Positions 1 to 12,900 of a stretch of DNA of 64,000 nucleotides are shown in pieces. Position 1 is the first letter of the stretch. The number at the start of each line of letters is the position of its first letter. The position numbers and the translations under genes are program-made. The stretch is from positions 18,032,787 to 18,096,786 of the forward strand of contig CM055895.1 in assembly GCA_029582155.1 (NCBI GenBank), read 5' to 3'. Below the pieces are notes generated by a model, which saw nothing but the letters and a program-made list of their open reading frames with translations, was not told the origin of the DNA and ran no database searches. Origin of the DNA: Panopea generosa. Its lineage: Eukaryota; Mollusca; Bivalvia; Adapedonta; Hiatellidae.

Positions 1-626
1 ATAAAAAAGTGTGTACTCATCTAAACCTCTCCACATGTACATGTTATACTACCACTGGGGAAAAGCTGTTGCTAGACCTTATGAATAATTTGCTAAATAT
101 ACCCTTTCCTACAGGTAATTAAAAATCATTACTCCATTTGTGTGATATTTGTTATGTCTTTGGAGATAAATAAAAAAAAACTACTAGGGTGTGTCCATAA
201 AATCAATGAGTTGATTAGCCATTTGTAAACTGCTGGAACATGTCTAAGGGCAGTGAGGTATCGTAAACATAATTATTGATTCATCAAACACAGCCAGCTG
301 CTTGCACGCAACATGTGTGCCAGTAGATGCGTGTCCGAGCAAACATGCTGAAAATTGCTGGCAGAATGACACTTTTGTTGATAATTCATAGAATGGAATA
401 CTGGTAATTCTAAAGATGTAGCTGTGTTTAGCTTGAGTGAAGCATTACAGAATAGATTGTGTCTGTATAAAAAACGGCATTGTGGGTTAATTTTGGATGT
501 TTATAACGTATATTTGCGGAGAACCTGATACAAGGTAATATTTCATGTTGCCTTAATTTTTCATTTTTCTAAACACTGTGTTTTATGGGGCATGGTTAAA
601 ATCAGTCAAGTGGCTGTTCCCCTAAT

Positions 627-801
627 AAGTCGAGGGCTGTGTCCAATGGTCCTCTGCCACGGCTATGTATGGTGTCCTCCAGCAAGACACTTTATCTGCA
701 TACACTTAGTACTGGTTCCACCCAGGAAGACTTCAAGCTTGATTTGTATAAATTGTTATAACTTTTTTCACAAGTGAAGTTAAATAAATCAGTTTAAACT
801 A
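627..801 (+). repeat. 5'-truncated tRNA-derived SINE, family A
   Basis: The body (CCACGGCTATG, then AGCAAGACACTTTATCTG, TAGTACTGGTT, CCCAGGAAGA) matches the elements at 42463-42643 and 44675-44890. This copy has lost the tRNA-like A box, and its B box is degraded. A 61-codon ORF at 592-777 lies within it and is not a gene. Confidence 0.7.
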
Positions 802-2140
802 CAGGTAAAGGTTTCAAGATAGGAATACTGTGACTTGAACTAAACAGAACAATCTTCATACAATCAGTCTGTCAAGAGCTTCTACACTAACACAAAGCAT
901 AATCAATCTTTATTGACAAGCCATAATGCTGTTAATCCAAATAGGAAGAATAAATCCTTCACTAATATTATCACAGGTCATTTAATGATGAACTCAACTG
1001 CAAGGATTCATCTGTGAATATCGGAAACACAATTAAATGGAGGAGATAACTGACTGATAGGAGAGTACATATTTAATGACCAATCAATAATCACATTAAA
1101 GATATTGACAGCAACATGAAACCTTGCTTTTAATTGGCTAAGATTACCATTACCTGGAGTGTGTTAGGGTATGGGCTAATTCAGTTACCAGTGACCACTA
1201 TAAAGACAGTATTTGCCTTGTATCCAAGAAGTGATTGGGAATTCTTGGTAAAATATGGAATATATGAAGAGGTAAAAGAGTTTTAAAAGAAATTTATTCT
1301 TGTGAAAATAATGGCTTATGTAACAATTTTATTTAGGCCATATTTTTCTGCAAATTTGCTTGATCTGATAGGCCTATAAATAATTGTTCAGTAAATTTAT
1401 GATTTCATTATGAGCATTTTTTTGTAAAATCAATAATGAAATAACTGCCATAATTTATATCAGCACATAATTATTATATCCTGTATGCATTGGCCGAGTG
1501 TCTGGTTTTGCATTATTTATATCATTTTATAGCATGCAGTAGAATGGAGTTATGTTTATTGTTGTGTACCAGTCTAGATCTGCTGTGCATGGCAGTGGCG
1601 GCGAGGTTTTGTTGATACTTCTGCAAAAAACTTTATAAACAGTTGATGTGTCATCACCGGTAACAGAACGATTTTTAACACAATTTATTTTAAAGGTCAT
1701 TTGCATTTAGTATAATTGGCAACGTAGGAATGAAATTAAATATTAATTGTTGAAAAAAAAAACAACTTTCTTGGTCTTTTGTTGAAGTATCAATTTTTAT
1801 AACTGATAATGTTTTATTTCGAATTGTGCACTTTTTTACAAAAATCTCCTATTTATCTATCTGTGAAATTTGGCATGTACTTCAAATCAATATTCGAAGG
1901 TTCAATGTAACACTGCTTCTATTTCCTTATTTGTTTACATGTTGATAGAACCGTGTTGCGCTGACCCCTCATATTACCGGTTTGCTGTCTAAAAGATTTG
2001 ATACTGTGCCATTCTTTTCCCCTTTAGTTTAAGTTCAGTTTAATTCATGCATTATGACCAATATTGGAGTAAAACTGCTCCATACAAAACAACCAGCTGC
2101 ATATATTAATGTTCTGGCAGGCCCTATGTAACCACTCCAG

Positions 2141-2277
2141 GCCCCGGTTTTACAAAAATACTTAAGTCTGTTACTTTGTTCAAACTCAAATAGAGAGCTC
2201 AATTTCATACTAAAATTGAGCTCACTATTTGAGTTTAAGTATAAAAACGTACTTAATTATTTTCGTGAAACCGGGAC
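2141..2277. mobile_element. Short inverted-repeat element (MITE-like)
   Basis: The left end, GCCCCGGTTTTACAAAAATA, is matched by the reverse complement of the right end (GTCCCGGTTTCACGAAAATA). Inside, a near-perfect hairpin at about 2189-2237 pairs AACTCAAATAG and GAGCTCAATTT with their complements. It is non-coding. The terminal GGTTTCAC and ACTTAAG motifs resemble the foldback pair at 25633-26034, so the two may be related. Confidence 0.6.
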
Positions 2278-2639
2278 CAGGTCATTGGATTGGAAATAAC
2301 TATGCTACCACTCCGCGCCAAGCTATATGGAGTTTTTAACGTGGAAATAAAGGTACCCACTGGTATCCTCTGTACCCTCAAACATCTCATCATACTATCT
2401 CATCTACATATTCTATTAATTGCACTTGCAAAGTGCAAGACTTTTTTATGTTAAAAAAATTCCATGTTCAAGATTTTTATCAACTGATGATAAGAATTTA
2501 ACTATCTCTGTAATGACGCCTTGAAGCGTTAAAGTACCAGCCAACAGCGTACTCATAGTACCTTTATGCTCTGCGGGACCCTGAAGTCTTTCACTTTTGA
2601 AACATGATTGCAATTTCAATTTTTTGATGGTGTGCAGCT

Positions 2640-3245
2640 GCTTAAGTAGGGCACATGAGAACTGAGACGCATTTTCGAGACAAGTAAAATCTGTAATATC
2701 TATCAGAAATTGAAGCTTTTGTCCTAGAGGAGATGATAAGGCTCAAAGGGAGTGTATGAGGGTAAAAATGCTCATTATCATTTATAATTAAAATTTGAAT
2801 AGTTTGGTATGTCAAATCTACCAAACCATGACAAATTAAATATTAAATTGTGGTGGTAAACTTGAAACGAAAACCCTATTCTAAAAATAGTCAGCCCTTA
2901 AATACTGCTTGATGACCTACCTGTGTGTCGTCATTCGGACTCTTTCTAAGATAAACCATTTTTACAACATGTAAACCTATATAACAGATCAAATTGAAAC
3001 CAAAATGAAATCATGCGACTCATTTAATAAGTCACAAAATAATGTTACCATTTTAAGCGGGAAATTTATTTTAGTCTAACCTAGGCGCATAGCCTAGGTT
3101 AGGAAATTCCTTTTCAACATATTATTTTGGCATGTTTAAATAGATATCTTTCTGGCAATACGGGGTCAGTGAGTACATAGAGGCATGGTATGTTGGAAAA
3201 AAATGTTTTCAGCCAATTTTGAAAAATCCTGATATACATTGTATT
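2640..3245. repeat. Dispersed non-coding repeat, family X, copy 1
   Basis: About 600 bp shared in collinear order with 9516-9990 and 45560-46085. Landmarks are TTGGTATGTCAAATCTACCA, ATTCTAAAAATAG, ATAACAGATCAAATTGAAA, GGGAAATTTATTTTAGTCTA and ATTTTGAAAAATCCTGATAT. No long ORF is shared among copies, so it looks like a non-autonomous element. Its superfamily is unknown and its ends are only approximate. Confidence 0.6.
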
Positions 3246-3267
3246 CCCTTTAAAGGGACGTCGTACC

Positions 3268-3485
3268 CTTTAACTCTTAACTCCATAGATACACGTTTTC
3301 CCGCACCAATTACAGAAGGCCTTTGAAAACAGTGCAGGAAGAGTTCAGATTGCTCGTAACGATCAATCTGAACACTTTCTGCACTGTTTTCCACTCTGTT
3401 GGTTAATATAAACATAATTCACCCAATAATTCAAAAGCTTTCTACATTAGGTGTCCAAAGGCGTCTATATAAAGTAAAGGGTTAA
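3268..3485. mobile_element. piggyBac-like MITE, copy 1
   Basis: Related to 23003-23230 and 24050-24255. The right end reads AGTAAAGGG followed by TTAA; the left end carries TTAACTCCATAGATACACG, somewhat degraded. The core is a long hairpin: GTGCAGGAAGAGTTCAGATT pairs with AATCTGAACACTTTCTGCAC further on. The TTAA flanks and ends beginning CCCTTT suggest piggyBac mobilisation; this is inference from end structure. Confidence 0.55.
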
Positions 3486-3864
3486 GAGTACCTTTTTCAT
3501 TATATTGTATCAGGGCAATATCCAGCACATTGGATGGATTGTTGGCATAAAGAAAAGAAATACTCTGTATTTTTTTTGAGACCAGATGTGACAGAAAAAA
3601 TAATATTCTATGTAAAAATATGCAGCTGACTACTCTCCATATATAACATTTTGGCTGGAAGGAAAGTTATGCTATCCGTGCATGCTGGCACCCTAAATTG
3701 TAAATCAAATTGGGGGGGAAAAATAGGAGATTTTAAAATAACTGCACGCTTCTATTTCAGAGATATATGCAATTGATTGTTTTGTGAGGATGATCATTTG
3801 AATTGAGCTGCATTTTGTGAAATGTTTTGGCATCATACTGTATAATCTTGATTGACTTTATCAG

Positions 3865-3951
3865 CAACGATCTGCAAGACCCAAGTCCTACACGGGGCTT
3901 TCCCCCGCAGAACGACAAAAACTTGCTGTACAGAGAAGTAGGCGACTGAAG
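3865..3951 (+). CDS. SORBS: SORBS exon 1 in window (basic N-terminal segment)
   Basis: An 87-nt exon, phase 0 in and 0 out, encoding 29 residues that include [20 protein letters not shown]. The acceptor is TTTATCAG and the donor AAG|gtagcc. It is more GC-rich than the surrounding intron and open only in this frame. The segment is basic and helix-prone and lies just before the SoHo region. Its phase joins exactly to the exon at 9052. There is no methionine, and an in-frame stop lies a few codons before the acceptor, so it cannot be a first coding exon by itself. Confidence 0.82.
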
Positions 3952-6900
3952 GTAGCCACGTTTTTAGGCGTATTTTACAACTTGTGTGGAGTGGTTTAAC
4001 TATAGTAGCTAATAATGCTTACCTTGCCGGTGTGTAAAAATAGAATCAGAATATCGGCTATGTTGTCTTGGAAACCATGAACTAGAAAATGCAATCATAA
4101 ACCAATTTAATTACTTTACAACAGTTCTGTATGTAAAAGAATACATTATACATAATATATGATATGACTGACCAGCAGTTTTCTCATTACTGCTCTACTG
4201 GTAACTTATTAGTATCACAGTTTGCAAGATTAAAACCCTATGCATACTTCTGTATATGCCATAAACTACATGTATATAATATAATAATACTTCTCATTAA
4301 TGAGCATGTTAAAGAAATATATTATAAATTGGCAGAATTGCTGTTATAGTACCTCTCGTAATTTACAGGCTCTGGGTTACTATATTTAGCAAATAATTTG
4401 TTATATAATATCCCCATCCATCATTACAGTTACTGCCATCTCGCAGATAAACAGATGAATTTAGAGGATTTTTTTTCTTCAAATTACTGAAATTAAACAA
4501 ATACATTTCATGGTTTTCAATGATAACATTGTGGAAACATAACTACTGATGTATTTCATGGTTAATATCATATGTTGAAAAGAGGATTTTGAAAACAGCA
4601 AGAGTTATCTTTCTTGCACATAAATGAGCAACTCTTTTCCATTGTGTAAAGAAGGGAAAGAAAGATAACTCCTGCTACTTTATGGATTAACCTTTCCATT
4701 ATTTAATATAAATATTTACATATATACACATGTTTAACACAGCAAAATGTCATGAAGTTATGATTCTTCAAAATAGAATAAGGAAATGTTACATTTATAT
4801 ATTAGCAGCACTTAATTAGATTAAAAAAACTTGTCACTTTAGGATAAATTTTTTATCCTTAGGAAAACTTTTCAGCTTCTAATTATCTGTAGAGAGCCCT
4901 ACCTAGTGTGATTCTTCTGAAATGCAAGCATATATGGCTTAATTATAGTTTAGACATAATATTGCTTCTTTGAAAAAGCATTATTCCATGTACAGAATAG
5001 TATGATGTTATATCAATTATATTCCTATTCATTAGATATTTAAAAAAATGTCCTCCCCTTTCATGATTATTTACAGCCTAGTTTGTTTTATATGATAGCA
5101 GCATGCAGACATTGCTGCACCCATTTGCATGTTTTGCCATACATTCATGCATGTTCAAACAAAAAAAGAGACATTATCTTCAGACAATCTAAGAGAAATA
5201 AGTATGTCATTTCAGGCTCCATTTACTTGGTATTATACTGTGTAATGGGTGGTGAGGTTACACCCCTGCAATTGGCTGTAATTTGTAACTTTGTTTAGCA
5301 ACTTTAACCTAATTAAGCATTGATAATATGCAGATCCAAATCTTGAAATAATTTCCACAATGGTTAATAATGAGGATGAGACATGGTACTTTATTGACAA
5401 TGATGTCACATTAAAGGAAATCAAATTTATTAAATTGTTTCTTGGTCTAAAATTGTACTGACCCATTCCACATCAGTGTCTCAATAGTACCCTACATTCA
5501 ATAAGAGTGCCAGTATCACTTTCTGAGATTCAATAATCTTTGACTCAATAAAAAGATCAATTTAACCTAAGACTCTAAAAAAGAGTCAATATAACCTTAT
5601 ACTTAACAAATGGGTCAATTTAACCTTAGATTCAATAAAAGGGTCAATATAGCTAAGTCTCAATGAACAGTGATTAATTAAAGGGTAGATATTATCTAAG
5701 ATTAAATAAAAGGGTCAATACAAACATTGATTAATAAAACGGTAGATATTGTCTAAAATTAAATAAAAGGGCCAAAATAAACATTGATTTATTAAAGGTT
5801 AAATAATTATTATCTAAGATTTAATGAAAGAGCAGATATAAACATTAATTAATGAAAAGGTTAAATATTACCAATATAATATAACCAACACTACCTTGGC
5901 TTTAATCAAAGGGTCACTATTAATAAGATGATTTTATTAATATAAATCCCTCTTTTTAGCTGTTAGTTAGCAGAAGTCCCCAGCACAAATATTAGATGTA
6001 ATGAATACACTTTGTAACACTTACAGAACGTTATTTCCAATACCTCTCGTGCAACTACCGTTACCGGACCTTCTTAACATATCATTTTCATTTATTGCAC
6101 GTGTAAATTGTGTATGTAAAATATTTAATATTGTGTATGTATTGTCTGTAAATTTGGGATTTGATACATGTATAAAGATAACATTTATATATATATAATT
6201 CAATAATGTCTATTTACATGGTATTCCTTTCTATCCCTTCGTTTTTTTTGTTGTAAATTTTACAATATCTATAAAAGAAACCCACTTATACATGCAGGTT
6301 TGGATTTTTTTCACTTTTGATAATTTAATTTCATGGATAATTTATATTGAATGCTGGTGAGCAAGGCATGTATCTTTTTGTTATATTGCATGGCATGATT
6401 TTAGCAATGGCTTTAGCTTTTCGTGAATGACTATTTTTGCTATTATATCTGTTTGATTAAGCTTTCTCACTATTGATTTTGTATTTGTGGCATATTTTAT
6501 ACAGAAACTAATTTGGTCCTTTAAAAATATCACTTAAATGGCACATTTGCGAGAAAGACGCATGCTTAATTATGATTGTATGGAATGTGCTTTTGCCTAT
6601 TTTTGCTGAGATTTTGTCATGATTTTGTCATGATTTTATCTACAAGATCTCAAGTTGAAAGTGCAGTTTAAAAAAAAAAATTCTTTGCAAAATTTGTGAA
6701 GTGAACTTACTCACTTTTAAAAAGTCCAGATTTTGGCAGTTGGTTTCAAGCTCTGCTTTATCATTGTGTACTTAAAATATAATCATACTACTGGTCAGGG
6801 TTTTTAAGACCAGTTTATTGGTCTAGAACTTCAGGTACATTCAATTTCACTGGTCAAGTGGAACACAAAGAACACAATACGTTTGTTGTTTACATAAAAT

Positions 6901-9900
6901 TATATAACCAGTTGACAGTTGAAGCTCTTAAGATATGACAAGTTTAGGTACTAGTCGAATCCTTAAGATATAACCAAATTACTGGTCAAGTATATAAGAT
7001 AAACTGATCAAGTACTTAAGCTGTAATATATTACTGGTCAGGTATTAAGATAAACTGATCAAGTACTTAAGATATAACCATGTTACTGGTCAGGTACTAA
7101 GATAAACTGATCAAGTACTTAAGATATAACCATGTTACTGGTCAGGTATTAAGATAAACTGATCAAGTACTATAGCTGTCACCATGTTACTGGTCAGGTA
7201 TTAAGATAAACTGATCATGTACCTAAGATATAACCATGTTACTGGTCAGGTACTAAGATAAACTGATCAAGTACTAAAGATATAACCATGTTACTGGTCA
7301 GGTACTAAAATAAACTGATCAAGTACTTAAGATATAACCATGTTACTGGTCAGGTATTAAGATAAACACATCAAGTACTCAAGATATAACCATGTTACTG
7401 GTCAGGTATTAAGATAAACTGATCAAGTACTTAAGATATAACCAAATTACTGGTCAAGTATTAAGATAAACTGATCAAGTACTTAAGATATAACCAAATT
7501 ACTGGTTAATTTTAAAATAAACTGATAAAGTACTTAAGATATAACCATATTACTGGTCAAGTGTAAAAGATAAACATATCAAGTACTTAAGATATAACCA
7601 TGTTACTGGTCAGGTACTTAGATAAACTGATCAAGTACTTGAGTATAACCATGTTACTGGTCAGGTACAAAGATAAACTGATCAAGTATTTAAGATATAA
7701 CCATATTACTGGTCAAGTATTAAAGATAAACTGATCAAGTACTTAAGATATAACCAAATTACTGGTCAAGTATATAAGATAAACATATCAAGTACTTAAG
7801 ATATTACCATATTACTGGTCAAGTATAAAAGATAAACATATCAAGTACTTAAGATTTAACCATATTACTGGTCAAGTATTAAAGATAAACTGATCAAGTA
7901 CTTAAGATTTTACCATATTACTGGGCAAGTATTAAAGATAAACTGATCAAGTACTTAAGATATAACCATATTACTGGTCAAGTGTAAAAGATAAACATAT
8001 CAAGTACTTAAGATATAACCATGTTACTGGTCAGGTACTAAGATAAACTGATCAAGTACTTGAGTATAACCATGTTACTGGTCAGGTACAAAGATAAACT
8101 GATCAAGTACTTAAGATATAACCATACTACTGGTCAAGTATTAAAGATAAACTCATCAAGTATTTAAGATATAACCATATTACTGGTCAAGTATTAAAGA
8201 TAAACTGATCAAGTACTTAAGATATAACCAAATTAATGGTCAAGTATATAAGATAAACATATCAAGTACTTAAGATATTACCATATTACTGGTCAAGTAT
8301 AAAAGATAAACATATCAAGTACTTAAGATATAACCATATTACTGGTCAAGTATTAAAGATAAACTGATCAAGTACTTAAGATTTTACCATATTACTGGGC
8401 AAGTATTAAAGATAAACTGATCAAGTACTTAAGATATAACCATATTACTGGTCAAGTATTAAAGATAAACTGATCAAGTACTTAAGATATAACCATATTA
8501 CTGGTCAAGTGTAGGAGATATACTTGGCAAGGTCTAATTAACATTCAATCAGTTAATTGGTCAAGTATTTAGAACAATCTGATCATGTGCTTACTATATA
8601 ACCATATTACTGGGCATATATATAAGTTTGACTGATTCAGTATTTAAGATTTAACCATATTGCCATTTTATTGGCTACATATATGAAATACAGCACTTTG
8701 TTGCTCCAGAATTATTTGGAGTAAAACTTGTAAAAATTGTCAGTGAAGTTCATGTGTCCCATATTTAAATTAAAATGTAGAACAACTCCTTGTATCCATT
8801 TAGCCAAAAAAAAGTTAAAATATTGTATTTTTCTGAACATACAGATTTCAATATGTTGTGCATGAGTTTTGTTTTACCATATAAACTGATTTAATATGAA
8901 TGATTGGATTGTTGTATCACCTTGTAGCCAGTGTCTATAGAATTAAAAAAAACATATAAAAAAGTGTACCTTGCATGATTGTTTGATTTGAACTGATTTA
9001 TAAGGGTATCTATGAAAACAGATATTTATATTTTATTGATGTAAATTTCAGGCTGGTTTACATAATCCTCCAGTAGATTTACCAGGACAGTTCAGCACAT
9101 AGTAAGTAATCTCTTATTTCTCTACTTGTGTTTTGTCTATAGAGAAGGGGAGTAACTCTTACAAAACAAAGTTTTCCTCAAGGACAGGTCTATCTCCCTT
9201 TCCTTGCAGAAAGCCAGGGGAACAGGCACATATACATGCTTGACCATGCGTAGAAATAAAATTGTTGGGTCTTAAGCCCAGAGTGCTGAACCATTCAGTG
9301 TATCTGACACACATCAACAGCAAGGCTAAAACTACTTATAGGACTGGTCTGATTTAATTTGTGTTTTATTTCATCATCTTGTAATGAGACTTGGAAATGT
9401 GTAGTCACCATCCATTAATTGCATTTTGAGCATTGACTAACATTTAAAATTGATTTTATTTTATTATATCTGTCACATCTTTGCTGTCAATAAGTATTGA
9501 TTGTTTTCAGTTTAAAGGCAGTGTGTCTGGAAAATTGCTGAAATTTTTTTTAAAAAATAAGAGTATGTTTACAATTAATGTAAAGTATCTAATTATCATT
9601 TATAAAAATATTACGAATGATTTTGAATTTCTAATCTACCAAAACATGCATTAATAAACCCTGTTATTTTAACCGAGTGTTTGAATCAAAGTGAATACCA
9701 ATTCTAAAAATAAGTATCATGCACTGCTGGACAAATTTCTCCCTTGTCATTCACTCTTTCTGAGACAAACCAAATCCACCAAATCAATATGGTGGATCAA
9801 ATCAAAATCAAATTGAAGTCATGTGACTCATTTGGTTTGCCATCCCAAATTGTATTGCAGTTTTAAACAAGAATACTTTTTTAGTCTAACTTGGCCAAGT

Positions 9901-12900
9901 CGGGAGATTCCCTTTGGCAGTAAACTAAGCATGATATATTGGGAAAGAAATGATTTTGCTCATTTCAAAATTTTGAAGACCATCAACAGACATACTGTCT
10001 TTAAAAGAGAGCAAGCAATACAATTAATATGGCATGGTAATCACCATAAATCCCATAAACCATTTGTGAGAAGTTTATTTAATTGACTGGTGATGCCATT
10101 TCATTTCATATTCACTGTTTGTTCTGGTTTGTTGATTCATTGTTTTTTTTCGTAACTCACTGCCTGATTTATTAAAGGTTTAATGCAATGTCGCAGTAAC
10201 TTTGACTTGCTTACTGACATTATTGAGGTATTTCTTCAGTATGTATCATCAACGAAAGCAATGTGTTGTGTTTAAGGGAGATAATCACTATTTTTTGATA
10301 ATATTTAAACAAGGGACATAACTTGGTCTTCAAAAGAGAGTAAATAACCAGAGTCAAGAAAGTGTGTTTAATGTATTGTCTTATAATAGAATTATCTGAT
10401 TAATTAATTACTTGCAGATTAGATGACTAGTTATCAGTGATTCACAGTTTAATTGTACTTGATTGTGTGGCCATATCACCTCTGTGGAATGTTTCTGGTA
10501 TAACTAGGTCATGTAGGCTTAAATGAATGGCTTGTTGTTAAGCAGTAACTGTTGTTCTTCAGTTTTGGTCTGCATATTGTAAAACTACAGTTGTCAGATT
10601 GCCTGTGATATAGTGCAAAGAGAATGATAAAATTTGATAGAAATAATGAATTGAAAGGAATAAAAGTGCGACCCAATACAGGACTTGAACTAATGACCCC
10701 ACAAACACTATTTACATTAACAGTCAATCAGGAAATAAAAAATTGAATGTTTTCCAAGTAAAGCTAATCAGAATAATATAAAGAGTTTCATTTCTACTGC
10801 ATGGATTGTTTTGTTAGATAACTGTAAACTGCCTGGAAATATGCAGTCACGCTTAGGTTTTATATATACTGATATCAGGTGTGCAAATCAATGACTACTG
10901 GGGTTATATATACTGATACCAGGTGTGCAAATCAATGACTACTGGGGTTATATGTACTGATATCAGCAATGCAAATCAATGACTACTGGGGTTATATGTA
11001 CTGATATCAGGTGTGCAAATCAATGACTACTGGGGTTATATATACTGATACCAGGTGTGCAAATCAATGACTACTAGGGTTATATATACTGATACCAGGT
11101 GTGCAAATCAATGACTACTAGGGTTATATATACTGATACCAGGTGTGCAAATCAATGACTACTAGGGTTATATATACTGATACCAGGTGTGCAAATCAAT
11201 GACTACTAGGGTTATATATACTGATACCAGGTGTGCAAATCAATGACTACTGGGGTTATATATACTGATACCAGGTGTGCAAATCAATGACTACTATGGT
11301 TATATATACTGATACCAGGTGTGCAAATCAATGACTACTAGGGTTATATATACTGATATCAGGTGTACAAATCAATGACTACTGGGGTCATATATACTGA
11401 TACCAGGTGTGCAAATCAGTGACTACTGGGGTCATATATACTGATACCAGGTGTGCAAATCAATGACTACTGGGGTCATATATACTGATACCAGGAGTGC
11501 AAATCAGTGACTACTGGGGTTATATATACTGATAACAGCAGTGCAAATCAATGACTACTAGGGTCATATATACTGATACCAGGTGTACTGTAAATCAATG
11601 ACTACTGGGGTTATATATACTGATACCAGGTGTGCAAATCATTGACTACTGGGGTCATATATACTGATACCAGGTGTGCAAATCAAGGACTATTGGGGTC
11701 ATATATACTGATATCAGGTGTACAAATCAATGACTACTGGGGTCATATAAACTGATACCAGGTGTGCAAATCAAGGACTACTGGGGTCATATATACTGAT
11801 ATCAGGTGTACAAATCAATGACTACTGGGGTTATATATACTGATACCAGGTGTGCAAATCAATGACTACTGGGGTCATATAAACTGATATCTGGTGTACA
11901 AATCAATGACTACTGGGGTCATATAAACTGATACCAGGTGTGCAAATCAAGGACAACTGGGGTCATATATACTGATATCAGGTGTACAAATCAATGACTA
12001 CAGGGGTTATATATACTGATACCAGGTGTGCAAATCAATGACTACTGGGGTTATATAAACTGATACCAGGTGTGCAAATCAATGACTACTGGGGTTATAT
12101 ATACTGATACCAGATGTACAAATCAATGACTACTGGGGTTATATAATTTATACTGATACCAGATGTGCAAATCGATGACTACTGGGGTTATATATACTGA
12201 TACCAGGTGTACAAATCAATGACTACTAGGGTCATATATACTGATACCAGGTGTGCAAATCAATGACTACTAGGGTCATATATACTGATACCAGGTGTAC
12301 AAATCAAGGACTACTAGGGTCATATATACTGATACCAGGTGTGCAAATCAATGACTACTGGGGTCATATATACTGATACCAGGTGTACAAATCAATGACT
12401 ACTGGGGTCATATATACTGATACCAGGTGTGCAAATCAATGACTACTGGGGTTATATATACTGATACCAGATGTGCAAATCAGTGACTACTGGGGTTATA
12501 TATACTGATACCAGGTGTGCAAATCAGTGACTACTGGGGTCATATATACTGATACCAGGTGTGCAAATCAGTGACTACTGGGGTCATATATACTGATACC
12601 AGGTGTGCAAGTCAGTGACTACTGGGGTCATATATACTGATACCAGGTGTGCAAATTAGTGACTACTGGGGTCATATATACTGATACCAGGTGTGCAAAT
12701 CAATGACTACTAGCGTTATATATACTGATACCAGGAGTGCAAATCAGTGACTACTGGGGTCATATATACTGATACCAGGTGTGCAAATCAATGACTACTG
12801 GGGTTATATATACTGATACCAGGTGTACAAATCAATGACTACTGGGGTCATATATACTGATACCAGGTGTACAAATCAATGACTACTATGGTTATATATA

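Larger units (their letters stand above)
1..3864. other. Upstream intron or 5' flank of the SORBS-like gene
   Basis: No coding exon could be supported here. The stretch holds a 5'-truncated SINE (627-801), a small inverted-repeat element (2141-2277), one copy of a dispersed repeat (about 2640-3245) and a piggyBac-like MITE (about 3268-3485), each listed separately. The rest is AT-rich sequence with short homopolymers in which I see no gene. The first recognised exon at 3865 starts in phase 0 after an acceptor and has no start codon, so an upstream exon and promoter must exist, either before this window or unrecognised here. Confidence 0.6.
3952..9051 (+). other. Intron 1
   Basis: This 5.1-kb intron holds an inverted-repeat hairpin (4590-4680), a degenerate array (5490-5935) and a large 52-bp minisatellite (6950-8530). 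The remaining stretches (3952-4580, 4690-5480, 5940-6780, 8560-9050) are AT-rich and show nothing I can name. Small ORFs in both strands (for example 6001-6203) overlap one another in low-complexity DNA and are not supported as genes. Confidence 0.7.
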
